Below are positions 16,144-26,053 of a stretch of DNA of 64,000 bases, one piece after another. The translations under genes were made by a program, and so were the position numbers. Source of the stretch: Bacteroides sp. OM05-12 (GTDB taxonomy: Bacteria > Bacteroidota > Bacteroidia > Bacteroidales > Bacteroidaceae). Positions within the stretch are counted from its first letter, which is position 1. Each line of letters opens with the position of its first letter. The notes below the pieces were generated by a model, which was not told where the DNA came from, did not search any database, and was given only the letters and a program-made list of their open reading frames with translations. The stretch covers positions 1 through 64,000 of the forward strand of contig NZ_QSUN01000011.1 in NCBI RefSeq assembly GCF_003438995.1. The letters are read 5' to 3'.

Positions 16144-17067
16144 TCAATCCACATACATCTTTCCTTGATAAGCCCCTCTTTCTTGCATTCTTTTTTTAAC
16201 TCTTTCAGTAAATTCATAATTCTTTAGGCCCCAATCCGGAGCTATAAGCAACTCCTTAGGAGATTGTGAGACAAAACGTTCCAAAATGATGTCCGGGCGT
16301 AGACGCTCTACATAGTCAATTACAAGATCAATGTATTCATCAACCTCATAAAGATGGAACAATTCCGGATTCATCATATATTCTTTTGCCATTTTCGTAC
16401 CCCGTATTAATTGAAGTTGATGTAATTTTAATGTAGTCAACGGTAAACGTGATAATTGAGTTGCCTGCTTCATTATTTGTTCGTGCGATTCCCCGGGCAG
16501 TCCTAATATAATATGACCACCAACATAAATGTCTCTCTCAACCGTCCTATTCACTGCATCTATCGTATCAGCATAAGTATGACCGCGATTTATACGTTGC
16601 AATGTCACATCATCTGTGCTCTCAATTCCATATTCCACTAATAAAAAGACTTTTTTGGACAGTTCTTGCAGATAATTCAATAACTCATCCGGCATACAAT
16701 CAGGACGAGTGCCTATCACTATACCAACAACATCCTCTACTTCCAATGCTTGTTCGTATTTCCGTTTTAGTTCTTCCAACTCATCATAGGTATTTGTGTA
16801 TGCCTGAAAGTATGCCAAATACTTCATCTCCGGATATTTCCTGGAAAAGAAGACACGTCCTTCTTCCAATTGCTCTCGAACTGTTTTTTCCGTTTTACAA
16901 TATTCAGGATTAAACGTCTGATTATTACAATATGTACACCCCCCCAACCCTTTGGTTCCATCCCTATTCGGACAAGTGAATCCTGCGTTTATTGAGATCT
17001 TTTGAACCTTACAATTAAAATGCTGACGAAGGAAAGTCGAGAAATCATTATATAAGAATTTCGTCAT
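16144..17067 (-). CDS. TIGR01212-family radical SAM protein (YhcC-like)
   Basis: A 307-residue radical SAM protein of the YhcC family (TIGR01212). The cluster cysteines occur in the unusual extended form GFTCPNRDGTKGLGGCTYC, diagnostic of this family. Further conserved stretches are GTRPDCMPDELL, LVEYGIESTDD and GHIILGLPGES. The biochemical role of the family is not firmly known, so none is assigned. The minus-strand -7 box at 17085-17092 (TAAGTTTG) is 18 bp upstream. Confidence 0.88.
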   Translation of the reverse strand: MTKFLYNDFSTFLRQHFNCKVQKISINAGFTCPNRDGTKGLGGCTYCNNQTFNPEYCKTEKTVREQLEEGRVFFSRKYPEMKYLAYFQAYTNTYDELEELKRKYEQALEVEDVVGIVIGTRPDCMPDELLNYLQELSKKVFLLVEYGIESTDDVTLQRINRGHTYADTIDAVNRTVERDIYVGGHIILGLPGESHEQIMKQATQLSRLPLTTLKLHQLQLIRGTKMAKEYMMNPELFHLYEVDEYIDLVIDYVERLRPDIILERFVSQSPKELLIAPDWGLKNYEFTERVKKRMQERGAYQGKMYVD

Positions 17068-17084
17068 TATACTATCTTTTTGCG

Positions 17085-17092
17085 CAAACTTA
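17085..17092 (-). promoter_or_regulatory. -7 box for the YhcC-like gene
   Basis: CAAACTTA on the plus strand equals TAAGTTTG on the minus strand, matching TAnnTTTG just upstream of the ATG at 17067. Confidence 0.4.
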
Positions 17093-17151
17093 CATAAAAA
17101 TACGGGAATTTTATGTAAGTTCGCAGCTGAAATAACTTAAATCGGAAAAGG

Positions 17152-19359
17152 ATGAAAAGAAATTTGTTACTACTGGCAATGGTTATCTGTACATTCTCAG
17201 TATTTGCACAAGGCAGCAAAGAGCTGACTTTGAAAGACATAACAAGTGGTGAGTATCGCTCGGAAGGAATGCGTGGACTCACTCCAATGGCAGATGGGGA
17301 AACATATCTCCAAATGAATCAAGAACGTACAAAAATCATAAAATACTCTTTTAAGAATGGAAAAGAAATAGAAACCATATTTGATGTAACCACTGCACGG
17401 GACTGCAAGTTCAAAACATTCGACGGCTATATACTCTCTCCGGACGAAACAAAACTATTAATTCAGACAGAAACCGCTCCGATTTATCGTCGTTCTTTTA
17501 CAGCTATCTATCACATCTTTTCTATAAAGAATAATAAATTAGAACCATTATCCGACGGTGGTCCGCAACAAGTTCCGTTATTCTCACCAGATGGACAACA
17601 AATTGCTTTCGTTCGTGAAAACAACATCTATTTAGTAAAACTACTCTATGGAAATAGCGAGTCACAAGTTACCAAAGACGGGAAATTCGGTGAGGTGCTT
17701 AATGGTATTCCTGATTGGGTGAACGAAGAAGAATTCGGTTATAATCGTGCTTTTGATTTCAGCGCTGACAGTAAAATGATTGCTTTCATTCGCTTCGATG
17801 AAACAAAAGTCCCCATGTTCTCTTTCATGCTTTACGAAGGGCAATATCCCACATTAAAACAATATGCCAGCTATCCGGGAACTTATTCCTATAAATACCC
17901 ATTAGCCGGGATGACAAATTCTACAGTCACAGTACATACATATGATATTAAATCTCATGTTACTCGTAAAATGGATTTGCCGTTAGATGCTGACGGATAT
18001 ATTCCGCGTATCCGTTTTACAAAGGATGAGAATGCCCTTGCTATCATGGCTATGAACCGGACACAAAATCGTCTTGATCTTTATTTTGCCAATCCTCGTT
18101 CCACGGTATGCAAATTGATTGTTCGTGACGAAAGTCCTTATTATATCAATGATTTCAATTTTGACAATATTGTATTCTATAAGAACAATTTCAGTTTCCT
18201 AAGTGAGAAAAGCGGATACAGTCATCTTTATTGGTATTCAATTGGAGGTAGCCTAGTTAAACAAGTTACTCAAGGAAAATTTGTAGTAAGCAAATTCTTA
18301 GGTTGGGATGAAACCAGTAATACATTCTATTATGAAAGTAATGAAGGAAGTCCGGTACGTCGTGCTATCTATAAGGTGGATAACAAAGGGAAAAAGACTA
18401 AGCTATCTTCCGGAGAAGGTGTAAACAGTGCAGTATTCAGCACTTCTATGAAATATTATATTAACACTTTCTCAAATCTGTCCACTCCCCCTATTGTTAC
18501 TTTGAATGATGACAATGGCAAACAATTAAAAGTCTTAATTGATAATAGCGAATTAAAACAAAAAATCGCACAGCTCAACCTTCCGGAAAAGAGTTTATTC
18601 TCATTCACTACCTCACAAGGAACGGAACTTAACGGTTGGATGATTAAGCCTATCGGCTTTAATCCTGCTAATAAATATCCGGTCATCATGTATCAATATG
18701 GAGGCCCGGGTTCTCAAGAAGTAATGGACAGTTGGAAAATAGGAATTGACCGTGAAGGCATTGGTTGGGAAACATATATGGCTTCACAAGGATTTTTAAT
18801 CGTATGTGTAGACGGACGGGGAACCGGCGGACGAGGCGCAGAATTTGAAAAATGCACCTATCTGACATTAGGTGTTAAAGAAGCACAAGATCAGGTGGAA
18901 GCTGCCCAATATATCGGTAAGCTACCTTATGCTGACAAGAATCGTATCGGGATCTGGGGTTGGAGCTTCGGAGGATATAATACAATTATGAGCATGAGTG
19001 AAGGTAGTAATGTATTCAAAGCCGGCATTGCAGTTGCTGCTGTTACCGACTGGAAATATTACGATAGTGTTTATGCAGAACGTTTCATGCGTACACCAAA
19101 AGAAAATCCAGAAGGCTACAAAGCATCTTCTGCTTTCACCCGCGCAAACAAATTATACGGTAAATTATTACTTGTACATGGAACAGCTGACGATAATGTT
19201 CATTTCCAAAACTGTACCGAATACAGCGAACAATTGGTTCAACTGAATAAACAATTTGATATGCAAATTTATACGAATCGCAATCATAGTATCTATGGTG
19301 GTAATACACGTCTACACCTATATACTAAATTGAGCGACTTTATGAAGAGCAATTTATAA
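17152..19359 (+). CDS. Dipeptidyl peptidase IV-type S9 peptidase
   Basis: A 735-residue secreted serine peptidase that should release X-Pro dipeptides in the periplasm. It has a signal peptide (MKRNLLLLAMVICTFSVFAQ), an eight-bladed propeller domain (about 30-480) and an alpha/beta hydrolase domain. The catalytic triad can be placed: S605 in GWSFGGYN, D680 in HGTADDNVHF and H712 in NRNHSIYGG. The NEEEFGYNRAF segment supplies the Glu-Glu pair that selects the substrate amino terminus. The stop overlaps the lipA ATG by one base (TAATG). Confidence 0.93.
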   Translation: MKRNLLLLAMVICTFSVFAQGSKELTLKDITSGEYRSEGMRGLTPMADGETYLQMNQERTKIIKYSFKNGKEIETIFDVTTARDCKFKTFDGYILSPDETKLLIQTETAPIYRRSFTAIYHIFSIKNNKLEPLSDGGPQQVPLFSPDGQQIAFVRENNIYLVKLLYGNSESQVTKDGKFGEVLNGIPDWVNEEEFGYNRAFDFSADSKMIAFIRFDETKVPMFSFMLYEGQYPTLKQYASYPGTYSYKYPLAGMTNSTVTVHTYDIKSHVTRKMDLPLDADGYIPRIRFTKDENALAIMAMNRTQNRLDLYFANPRSTVCKLIVRDESPYYINDFNFDNIVFYKNNFSFLSEKSGYSHLYWYSIGGSLVKQVTQGKFVVSKFLGWDETSNTFYYESNEGSPVRRAIYKVDNKGKKTKLSSGEGVNSAVFSTSMKYYINTFSNLSTPPIVTLNDDNGKQLKVLIDNSELKQKIAQLNLPEKSLFSFTTSQGTELNGWMIKPIGFNPANKYPVIMYQYGGPGSQEVMDSWKIGIDREGIGWETYMASQGFLIVCVDGRGTGGRGAEFEKCTYLTLGVKEAQDQVEAAQYIGKLPYADKNRIGIWGWSFGGYNTIMSMSEGSNVFKAGIAVAAVTDWKYYDSVYAERFMRTPKENPEGYKASSAFTRANKLYGKLLLVHGTADDNVHFQNCTEYSEQLVQLNKQFDMQIYTNRNHSIYGGNTRLHLYTKLSDFMKSNL

Positions 19360-20219
19360 TGGAACACACCAAAAAACCTGAATGGTTAAAAATAAGCATC
19401 GGAGCTAACGAGCGATATGCTCAAACTAAAAAAATCGTAGAATCGCACAAACTCCACACTATTTGCAGTAGCGGAAGATGCCCGAATCTTGGAGAATGTT
19501 GGGGTAAAGGCACGGCAACTTTTATGATTGGAGGAAATATTTGTACCCGTTCTTGCAAGTTTTGCAATACACAAACAGGACGACCATTACCACTTGACAA
19601 AGAAGAACCTCGTCATGTAGCAGAATCTATACAGTTAATGAAACTGTCACATGCGGTCATCACTTCTGTTGACAGAGATGATTTAGATGATTTTGGGGCT
19701 TCACATTGGGCACAAACGATCAAAGAAATCAGAAATCTAACTCCAGAAACAACAATAGAAGTTCTGATTCCCGATTTTCAAGGACGAAAAGAACTTATTG
19801 AATTAGTCATTAATGCACACCCGGATATTATCTCCCACAATATGGAGACAGTACGTCGTATCAGTCCTAATGTACGTAGTGTTGCAAATTATGATACAAG
19901 TCTAGAAGTTATCAGACAAATTTCGGAAAGCGACATTACCACAAAATCCGGTATTATGGTTGGCTTAGGCGAAACAGCCAATGAAATAGAAGAACTTATG
20001 GATGACTTACGAAATGTCGGTTGTAATATACTTACTATCGGACAATACCTGCAGCCCACTCATAAACACTATCCCGTAGCTGAATACATAACACCTGAAC
20101 AATTTGCCATATACAAAAAAACAGGATTACAAAAAGGCTTTGAGCAAGTGGAAAGTGCACCTCTTGTACGTTCATCTTATCATGCAGAAGAATATTGCAA
20201 AATAAAACAAAAGCAGTAG
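19359..20219 (+). CDS. lipA: Lipoyl synthase
   Basis: A 286-residue radical SAM enzyme inserting two sulfurs into octanoyl groups on lipoyl-dependent enzymes. Both clusters are visible: the auxiliary, sulfur-donating cluster ligands in CSSGRCPNLGEC and the SAM cluster in CTRSCKFC. The C-terminal RSSYHAEE includes the conserved serine that ligates the auxiliary cluster. It is translationally coupled to the peptidase gene by TAATG, although the two have no obvious metabolic link. Confidence 0.96.
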   Translation: MEHTKKPEWLKISIGANERYAQTKKIVESHKLHTICSSGRCPNLGECWGKGTATFMIGGNICTRSCKFCNTQTGRPLPLDKEEPRHVAESIQLMKLSHAVITSVDRDDLDDFGASHWAQTIKEIRNLTPETTIEVLIPDFQGRKELIELVINAHPDIISHNMETVRRISPNVRSVANYDTSLEVIRQISESDITTKSGIMVGLGETANEIEELMDDLRNVGCNILTIGQYLQPTHKHYPVAEYITPEQFAIYKKTGLQKGFEQVESAPLVRSSYHAEEYCKIKQKQ

Positions 20220-20264
20220 AACCTAACCTATCTGTTAATTGTTAATATAACGAAGTTAATTAGA

Positions 20265-21386
20265 ATGGGGGAAATGAGACGTAGAAAAGCAATACCATTA
20301 GCATTTAACATGTCATTCGGATTGATTCCGGTTATACTATGTATGCTATTAAGTGAATTTATATTAGATGAACACGCACTCTATATTAGTTCTCTTGTAG
20401 GATTAATATATTCTTTCGGTTCATACTATTTATCACGAAAAAGAATCTATAATTTCGTCCTTTATATATCTACAGGAATACTTATTTTGCTTTCAGCAAC
20501 GACATTACTTTCTATGCAAATGTTTCCATGGGGAACGTTGCCTTTCACATTGGAAGTAATGATGTTTATCATGAATGCTATTTTATTTTTCGGGCAAAAC
20601 ATAATACGCAGAATATTCAATCTAAAAAAATGTCCGGAATGTGATAGCGTGATATGTAAAAGTCTGGATTCCAGCATTGCATCTGCAAAAGTTATTTCTA
20701 TAATGGGAATACTTCATTGTATTACTATTGCAATATTCTTAGCTTTTTTTCATCCATTAACAAAAGAGGCAAATCTCATTTTGTTCCAAATTCTACCACC
20801 ATTTTTATTATTATCCAGCATTATTATAAACCAAATGGGTATCCGATATGCTAACCATGTTTTCTCACAAGAAGAAGAAGTTCCAATAGTGAATAAACAA
20901 GGTAACATAATTGGAAGGACCTACTTGTCAGAAGCCCCTATTTATAAAAATGACTTTATTAATCCGGTTATACGTATTGCCTTTATCCATAATGGAATGT
21001 TATTTTTGAGCAAAAGAAAAGCCAATTGTATAACAGAAAGTAATAAGATCGATTTGCCCTTGGAAATCTATCTACGTTTTGGAGAGAAAATAGACGAAGG
21101 AATTAAAAGACTATTACATTATCCATATCCTGACGGAAGCACTGTTCATCCGAGATTTGGTATAAAACATCTCTTTAAAAATGAAGAAACAAACCGCTTG
21201 ATATATCTTCATATTGCATATATAGAAGATGAGAAACTACTCCAAAGCCCTTTCTTCCAAAATGGCAAATTATGGACATTCCAACAAATAGAACATAATC
21301 TGGGGAAAAATTTCTTCAGTAAATGTTTCGAAGAAGAATATCTTTATCTGAAAGAATCAGTGAAAATCTGGGAAGAATATAAATAA
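20265..21386 (+). CDS. Six-TM membrane protein with degenerate Nudix-like C-terminal domain
   Basis: A 373-residue protein of no assigned family. The first ~195 residues have six hydrophobic helices, with a CPECDSVIC cysteine pair between helices 4 and 5 that could bind zinc. The rest is soluble. Its start, IVNKQGNIIGRTYLSEAP, then INPVIRIAFIHNGMLFLSKRK, resembles the opening of IPP-isomerase-like Nudix proteins (VDExGNVIG ... HRAxHVxxxNGKLLLQKR). The catalytic Nudix box (GX5EX7REUXEEXGU) is not intact: the segment FGEKIDEGIKRLLHYPYP lacks the REUXEE core. I infer a Nudix-fold binding domain without hydrolase activity. It is downstream of lipA and perhaps in the same transcript. Confidence 0.6.
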   Translation: MGEMRRRKAIPLAFNMSFGLIPVILCMLLSEFILDEHALYISSLVGLIYSFGSYYLSRKRIYNFVLYISTGILILLSATTLLSMQMFPWGTLPFTLEVMMFIMNAILFFGQNIIRRIFNLKKCPECDSVICKSLDSSIASAKVISIMGILHCITIAIFLAFFHPLTKEANLILFQILPPFLLLSSIIINQMGIRYANHVFSQEEEVPIVNKQGNIIGRTYLSEAPIYKNDFINPVIRIAFIHNGMLFLSKRKANCITESNKIDLPLEIYLRFGEKIDEGIKRLLHYPYPDGSTVHPRFGIKHLFKNEETNRLIYLHIAYIEDEKLLQSPFFQNGKLWTFQQIEHNLGKNFFSKCFEEEYLYLKESVKIWEEYK

Positions 21387-21390
21387 TCTT

Positions 21391-22104
21391 TTATTTATAA
21401 ATCAAAAAGATACAAGGAATCTTAGATAAATCCGGCAATTTTCCTTGCCATTCCTTTATCGTCTTAGTTTTTATATACTCCTCTTCACAAGTGATATTGG
21501 CAGCGATACAAAGTTTTGTCTGAGGACGGCAATTTCGCAATAAATCTTCAGCCATCTTATTGTTCCGATATGGAGTTTCTATAAATAACTGCGTTTGATT
21601 TTCATTATAAATACGTTGCTCCAAATATTTTATTGTCTTCACACGATCAATCTGCTCTATCGGAAGATAACCATGAAAAGCAAAACTTTGACCGTTAAAG
21701 CCGGAAGCCATAACCGCTAGAATTATGGAAGAAGGGCCAACTAATGGAACAACTTTCAGATTCCTACTTTGAGCAATAGCCACAACATCCGCTCCCGGAT
21801 CAGCAACTGCTGGGCATCCTGCTTCTGAAATAACTCCCATTGACATTCCTGATTGCAAAGGTTTCAAATAGCCCGAAATATCTTCAGGAGAAGTATGTTT
21901 ATTCAAAACATAAAAAGTAAGCGAATCTATATCAATATCTTTATCTACTTTCTTAAGAAAACGACGGGCTGAACGTACATCTTCCACTATAAAATGTTTG
22001 ATACCCCCAATAATTTCTTTATTATAAGAAGGAAGTACAGTCTCTATGGCAGTTTCACCCAAGGTAACAGGCAACAGGTATAACGCAATATCCATATAAT
22101 ACAT
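21391..22104 (-). CDS. RsmI-like SAM-dependent methyltransferase
   Basis: A 237-residue protein of the tetrapyrrole/RsmI methylase fold. Conserved pieces: LYLLPVTLGE, MGVISEAGCPAVADPGADVVAIA (the SAM-binding region shared with RsmI), VVPLVGPSSIILAVMASGFNGQSFAFHGYLP, and LFIETPYRNNKM. RsmI methylates C1402 of 16S rRNA on the ribose. This protein is shorter and its N terminus differs from standard RsmI, so it may be a paralogue and I give no symbol. The start is ATG 22104 or 22095. It is 12 bp after the gldB stop. Confidence 0.8.
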   Translation of the reverse strand: MYYMDIALYLLPVTLGETAIETVLPSYNKEIIGGIKHFIVEDVRSARRFLKKVDKDIDIDSLTFYVLNKHTSPEDISGYLKPLQSGMSMGVISEAGCPAVADPGADVVAIAQSRNLKVVPLVGPSSIILAVMASGFNGQSFAFHGYLPIEQIDRVKTIKYLEQRIYNENQTQLFIETPYRNNKMAEDLLRNCRPQTKLCIAANITCEEEYIKTKTIKEWQGKLPDLSKIPCIFLIYK

Positions 22105-22116
22105 TTATAGTTGAAA

Positions 22117-23133
22117 TCAGGGTTTGAATTTTGCATCTGTCAGCATTTGCTGATAATCAGTACATTCCAATAACTCCTTTATCCCTGCTTTCTTCTTATT
22201 CTTCATATACGAATCAACCAGCTGTGTACCCATCCAAATACCAATCAATGCAGGAGAATTATCTCCAAAAAAGGCTGTGTATGGTGCCGGTTTATTATAT
22301 TTACGGATTATCATCGGATCAGTTGCAAAAAGATGCCCGTTCTGTAGCATATATTCCCAAATAGCCTTTTTATTGGCCTTACACCATTTAACCTCATCCT
22401 CTGTATAATCCAGTTCTTTTTCAACAGAACTATAATTCAAAATCTTGGCAACAACATAATGAATCTTACCGAAATGCATTATCAAATCAAGTAGCGTACG
22501 ATTCCCATCCATCGGAAACGGATATTCACTCATCAAATAGTATACGAAACAATCAGGTACGATACGTTCTGGCTTCATGCTTTTACGCTGATAATTGTAA
22601 TAAAAACGTTTATATAAAGGATAATCTTCCCCCATATATTTATCAATGCTAAAGCCGAGTAAACTATCACCGACAACTACCGATTCATTTAATGCTGAAA
22701 ACTGGGAGTAAACAGAAGGTATTCTAATAAAAGGAACTTCGTGCTTCAATTTCTCGAAGCCATCCGTCAATTCTTTCTCTATATCACTTATATCGTCAAA
22801 TTTCAGCAATGCATCCTTCATCAACGCCTGCAGTGTAGGATCAGAATAAAAAGTCTTTAGTTTGCCATTTATATTATCCTCATTCACTTCACCCAACCCC
22901 AAAATATCCTCTATTAATAATTTCATTTCCATCGGACATTCGGTATTCATCTTTTGTAATGCCGAGAAACTGTTAAACTCTACATAATCATTCAACAGCT
23001 TATCAAAACGAATTACAGAAATAGTCATGTTATTATCCTCTTTTTTCTTCTCCTGTACTTTCCACTGACAGGAAGAAAAAAGAATAATCAAACAAAGAAA
23101 AGAAAGTCCTATTTTCTGTAATCTCATGTTCAT
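22117..23133 (-). CDS. GldB-like gliding-motility-type lipoprotein
   Basis: About 338 residues. The N terminus MNMRLQKIGLSFLCLIILFSSC is a lipoprotein signal with lipobox FSSC. The body (TISVIRFDKLL, PLYKRFYYNYQRKSMKPERIVPDCFVYYL, PYTAFFGDNSPALIGIWMGTQLVDSYM) matches the GldB family. GldB is needed for gliding in Flavobacterium, but homologues occur throughout non-gliding Bacteroides, where the role is unclear. The frame extends to 23160; ATG 23133 gives the better signal peptide. It sits in an operon-like row with fabI and the methylase. Confidence 0.8.
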   Translation of the reverse strand: MNMRLQKIGLSFLCLIILFSSCQWKVQEKKKEDNNMTISVIRFDKLLNDYVEFNSFSALQKMNTECPMEMKLLIEDILGLGEVNEDNINGKLKTFYSDPTLQALMKDALLKFDDISDIEKELTDGFEKLKHEVPFIRIPSVYSQFSALNESVVVGDSLLGFSIDKYMGEDYPLYKRFYYNYQRKSMKPERIVPDCFVYYLMSEYPFPMDGNRTLLDLIMHFGKIHYVVAKILNYSSVEKELDYTEDEVKWCKANKKAIWEYMLQNGHLFATDPMIIRKYNKPAPYTAFFGDNSPALIGIWMGTQLVDSYMKNKKKAGIKELLECTDYQQMLTDAKFKP

Positions 23134-23184
23134 TATATAATAAGGTATAGGGGAGACCAAAACTCCCCTTTTCCCTTTTATTTA

Positions 23185-24042
23185 TTATCCATAAATAATA
23201 TTTCCATTTTCATCTTTATACTCGTCAAGCCCCTTTTCATAAGTAGCCATGGCACGAAGACTCATACCAACACTGGAGAAACCTCCATCATGATAAAGAT
23301 TTTGCATCGTTACCTTACGAGTTAAATCAGAAAACATCACAATACAATAATCAGCGCACTCATCTGCCGAAGCATTTCCAAGAGGAGACATTCTATTTGC
23401 AAAATCAAACAACTTATCCATACCCTTCACGCCAGATCCTGCGGTAGTCATTGTCGGTGATTGAGAAATAGTGTTAACGCGCACATGATGTTCGCGACCA
23501 TAAATATAGCCAAAACTACGAGCTATGGATTCAAGCAAAGCTTTTGCGTCCGCCATATCATTGTAACCATAGAAAGTACGTTGAGCAGCTACATAACTCA
23601 ATGCTAAAATAGAACCATATTCAGAAATAGCATCCAGTTTTTTAGCTGCTTGTATCATCTTATGGAAAGACACGGCAGAAATATCTAAAGTTTTACCTAA
23701 CATATCATAATCCAAGTCATCATAAGTACGTTTCTTACGAACATTGGGCGACATACCGATAGAATGCAATACGAAATCAATTTGTCCACCTAAAACTTCC
23801 ATAGAACGTCTGAAAACATTTTCCAAATCTTCCACACTTGTCGCGTCTGCCGGAATTACCTCACAGTGCAATTTCTCCGCCAAAGCAGAAACTTCACCCA
23901 TACGTACTGCTATCGGTGTGTTTGATAATGTTATGGTCGCACCTTCTTCTACGGCTTTCTCAGCCACTTTCCATGCGATAGATTGCTCATTCAAAGCACC
24001 GAAGATAATACCTCTCTTACCTTTCAGCAAATTATAACTCAT
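23185..24042 (-). CDS. fabI: Enoyl-ACP reductase (NADH), FabI type
   Basis: A 285-residue short-chain reductase completing each fatty-acid elongation cycle. FabI features: the cofactor region GKRGIIFGALNEQSIAWKVAE, HSIGMSP, and the catalytic pair Y160-x6-K167 in YGYNDMADAK. The residues before it (SYVAAQRTFYGY) follow the Bacteroidetes FabI pattern. A minus-strand -7 box (TATCTTTG, 24069-24076) is 26 bp upstream. It is the first gene of the fabI-gldB-methylase row. Confidence 0.95.
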   Translation of the reverse strand: MSYNLLKGKRGIIFGALNEQSIAWKVAEKAVEEGATITLSNTPIAVRMGEVSALAEKLHCEVIPADATSVEDLENVFRRSMEVLGGQIDFVLHSIGMSPNVRKKRTYDDLDYDMLGKTLDISAVSFHKMIQAAKKLDAISEYGSILALSYVAAQRTFYGYNDMADAKALLESIARSFGYIYGREHHVRVNTISQSPTMTTAGSGVKGMDKLFDFANRMSPLGNASADECADYCIVMFSDLTRKVTMQNLYHDGGFSSVGMSLRAMATYEKGLDEYKDENGNIIYG

Positions 24043-24068
24043 ACCTTTTTATTAGTTAAATTAGGTTG

Positions 24069-24076
24069 CAAAGATA
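24069..24076 (-). promoter_or_regulatory. -7 box for fabI
   Basis: Plus-strand CAAAGATA is TATCTTTG on the minus strand. A CAAA at 24093-24096 could be the -33 element, but the spacing of 16 bp is short. Confidence 0.5.
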
Positions 24077-24233
24077 CAAACTTTATAATAAACAAACGAA
24101 TAAATCAAACAGAAATAAAGGAAAAGACAATATTTCCTATTGAATTATTACGGAATATTTTTCACACCTGACAAATCAACAAAAAATACACCTAAACCAA
24201 CAAATTGTACACATACAACGGAATAATCCAATT

Positions 24234-24346
24234 TATATTTGCACATGACAATTAAGAGGTTTTTTCATAGTATTTATTGAAGGTTAGAATTAGGTTAACA
24301 GTTTATTACTTTCGTAAGCTACTCGTGAGAGCCGTTTACGAAAGTA
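24234..24346 (+). promoter_or_regulatory. -7 box and structured leader of the GH28 gene
   Basis: TATATTTG at 24234-24241 is an exact -7 box with no clear TTTG at -33, as is common for activator-dependent PUL promoters. The implied leader is about 170 nt. It contains a stem of 11 bp (TACTTTCGTAA at 24307-24317 with its complement at 24336-24346) around an 18-nt loop. The rest of the 24043-24419 gap is AT-rich and shows nothing else I can support. Confidence 0.5.
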
Positions 24347-24419
24347 TAAATAAAAAAACAGCTCAATTGTTCAATCTATAATTTAAATAAAGTATTAACC
24401 AAACTTTTAAAGTATACCA

Positions 24420-26033
24420 ATGAACGCACTATTTAAAAAGTATTTTTTATTATCGGCATCTTGCATATTTCCATTAATATGTAGCTGTAAGACAGATGCT
24501 CCTCCTGTACAAAAAGCGAATGAAGCATCCATATACCAAGATCTACCATTTAAAATGGATCAGGTAAAACGTCCTTCTTTTCCGGACTACTCAGTTAATA
24601 TTATTGAATTCGGTGCAAAAAATGACGGTAAAACGCTCAATACAGATGCTATTAATAAAGCGATACAGCAAGTTAATGCCAAAGGAGGGGGTAAAGTAAT
24701 CATTTCCGAAGGTTTATGGCTGACCGGACCAATTGTCCTATTGGATAATGTAAACCTATATACAGAAAAAAATGCGTTAGTGGTATTTACAAATGATTTC
24801 AATGCATATCCTATAGTAAAGACTTCTTTTGAAGGATTAGAAACGCGCCGTTGTCAATCACCTATTTCCTCTAAAAATGTAGAAAACATCGCTATCACAG
24901 GATATGGTACATTTGATGGTTCAGGAGATAGCTGGCGTCCGGTAAAAAAGGACAAAATGACTAGCAATCAATGGAAAAAACTAATAAAATCAGGCGGTGT
25001 AGTCAGTGAAGATGAAAAGATATGGTATCCTAGTGAAAAATCATATAAAGGTGCGATGGCTTGTAAGAACTTTAACAATCCGGAAGGGATCGAAACTGAT
25101 GAAGAATGGGATAGCATTCATGATTGGCTCCGTCCGGTTATGGTAAATCTGGTTAAATCAAAAAGGGTACTTCTTGAAGGAGTAACATTTAAGAACTCAC
25201 CGAGCTGGTGTATCCATCCTCTCTCATGTGAAGATATAACAATTGACAATATCAACGTATACAACCCTTGGTATTCACAAAATGGCGACGCTCTTGACCT
25301 TGAGTCCTGCAAAAATGCATTAATTATCAATAGTGTATTTGATGCCGGTGATGACGCTATTTGCATTAAATCAGGAAAAGATGAAGACGGACGAAAAAGA
25401 GGCGAGCCTTGCGAGAATGTTATTGTAAAAAACAACATGGTATTACATGGACATGGAGGTTTCGTTGTCGGCAGTGAAATGTCCGGTGGTGTAAAAAATA
25501 TATATGTAACAGATTGTACATTCTTAGGTACGGATGTAGGGTTGCGTTTTAAGAGTACACGTGGCCGTGGAGGAGTAGTAGAGGGAATTCACATCAGTAA
25601 TATCAACATGATTAATATCCCTAACGAACCATTATTATTTGATTTATTCTATGGCGGCAAAGCTCCGGACGAAGTAACCGAGGAAGATAGGGAAAATAAC
25701 AAAGATACCACAGTTCCTCCTGTAACAGAAGAAACGCCGGTGTTTAAAGATATTCATATCTCCAACGTTAGTTGCAAAGGTGCAGGAAGAGCCATGTTCT
25801 TCAACGGATTACCTGAAATGAAAATACAGAATGTAAATATTCAGGACGTTATCATTACTGATGCAAGTGAAGGTGCTGTATTAAACAACGCAGACGGAGT
25901 AGTAATGAAGAATGTAAGTATTAGCCCCAAACAAGGTCCGGAAGTACGTATGAGAAATGTAAAAAACATTACTATTAATGACAATAAACTACCGGAAGTA
26001 GGAAATACAGAAAAGATTATTAGTTTAAAATAA
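24420..26033 (+). CDS. GH28 polygalacturonase lipoprotein
   Basis: A 537-residue glycoside hydrolase family 28 enzyme that should hydrolyse alpha-1,4-galacturonan. A lipoprotein signal ends near CSCKTD, so it is membrane-anchored. After a pectate-lyase-3-type N segment (NIIEFGAKNDGKTLNTDAINKAI) comes the beta helix with all GH28 motifs: NGDALD (NxD), AGDDAICIKSG (DD), GHGGFVVGSEM (GHG) and RFKSTRG (RxK). It opens the pectin locus and is followed by a large hairpin and the DUF4861 gene. Confidence 0.93.
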   Translation: MNALFKKYFLLSASCIFPLICSCKTDAPPVQKANEASIYQDLPFKMDQVKRPSFPDYSVNIIEFGAKNDGKTLNTDAINKAIQQVNAKGGGKVIISEGLWLTGPIVLLDNVNLYTEKNALVVFTNDFNAYPIVKTSFEGLETRRCQSPISSKNVENIAITGYGTFDGSGDSWRPVKKDKMTSNQWKKLIKSGGVVSEDEKIWYPSEKSYKGAMACKNFNNPEGIETDEEWDSIHDWLRPVMVNLVKSKRVLLEGVTFKNSPSWCIHPLSCEDITIDNINVYNPWYSQNGDALDLESCKNALIINSVFDAGDDAICIKSGKDEDGRKRGEPCENVIVKNNMVLHGHGGFVVGSEMSGGVKNIYVTDCTFLGTDVGLRFKSTRGRGGVVEGIHISNINMINIPNEPLLFDLFYGGKAPDEVTEEDRENNKDTTVPPVTEETPVFKDIHISNVSCKGAGRAMFFNGLPEMKIQNVNIQDVIITDASEGAVLNNADGVVMKNVSISPKQGPEVRMRNVKNITINDNKLPEVGNTEKIISLK

Positions 26034-26053
26034 ATTATTTTCTTTACTTTGCC

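Noticed and set aside
24307..24346. Riboswitch or terminator in the GH28 leader
   Set aside because: There is a stem of 11 bp but no T run after it and no recognisable aptamer; recorded only as a leader hairpin.
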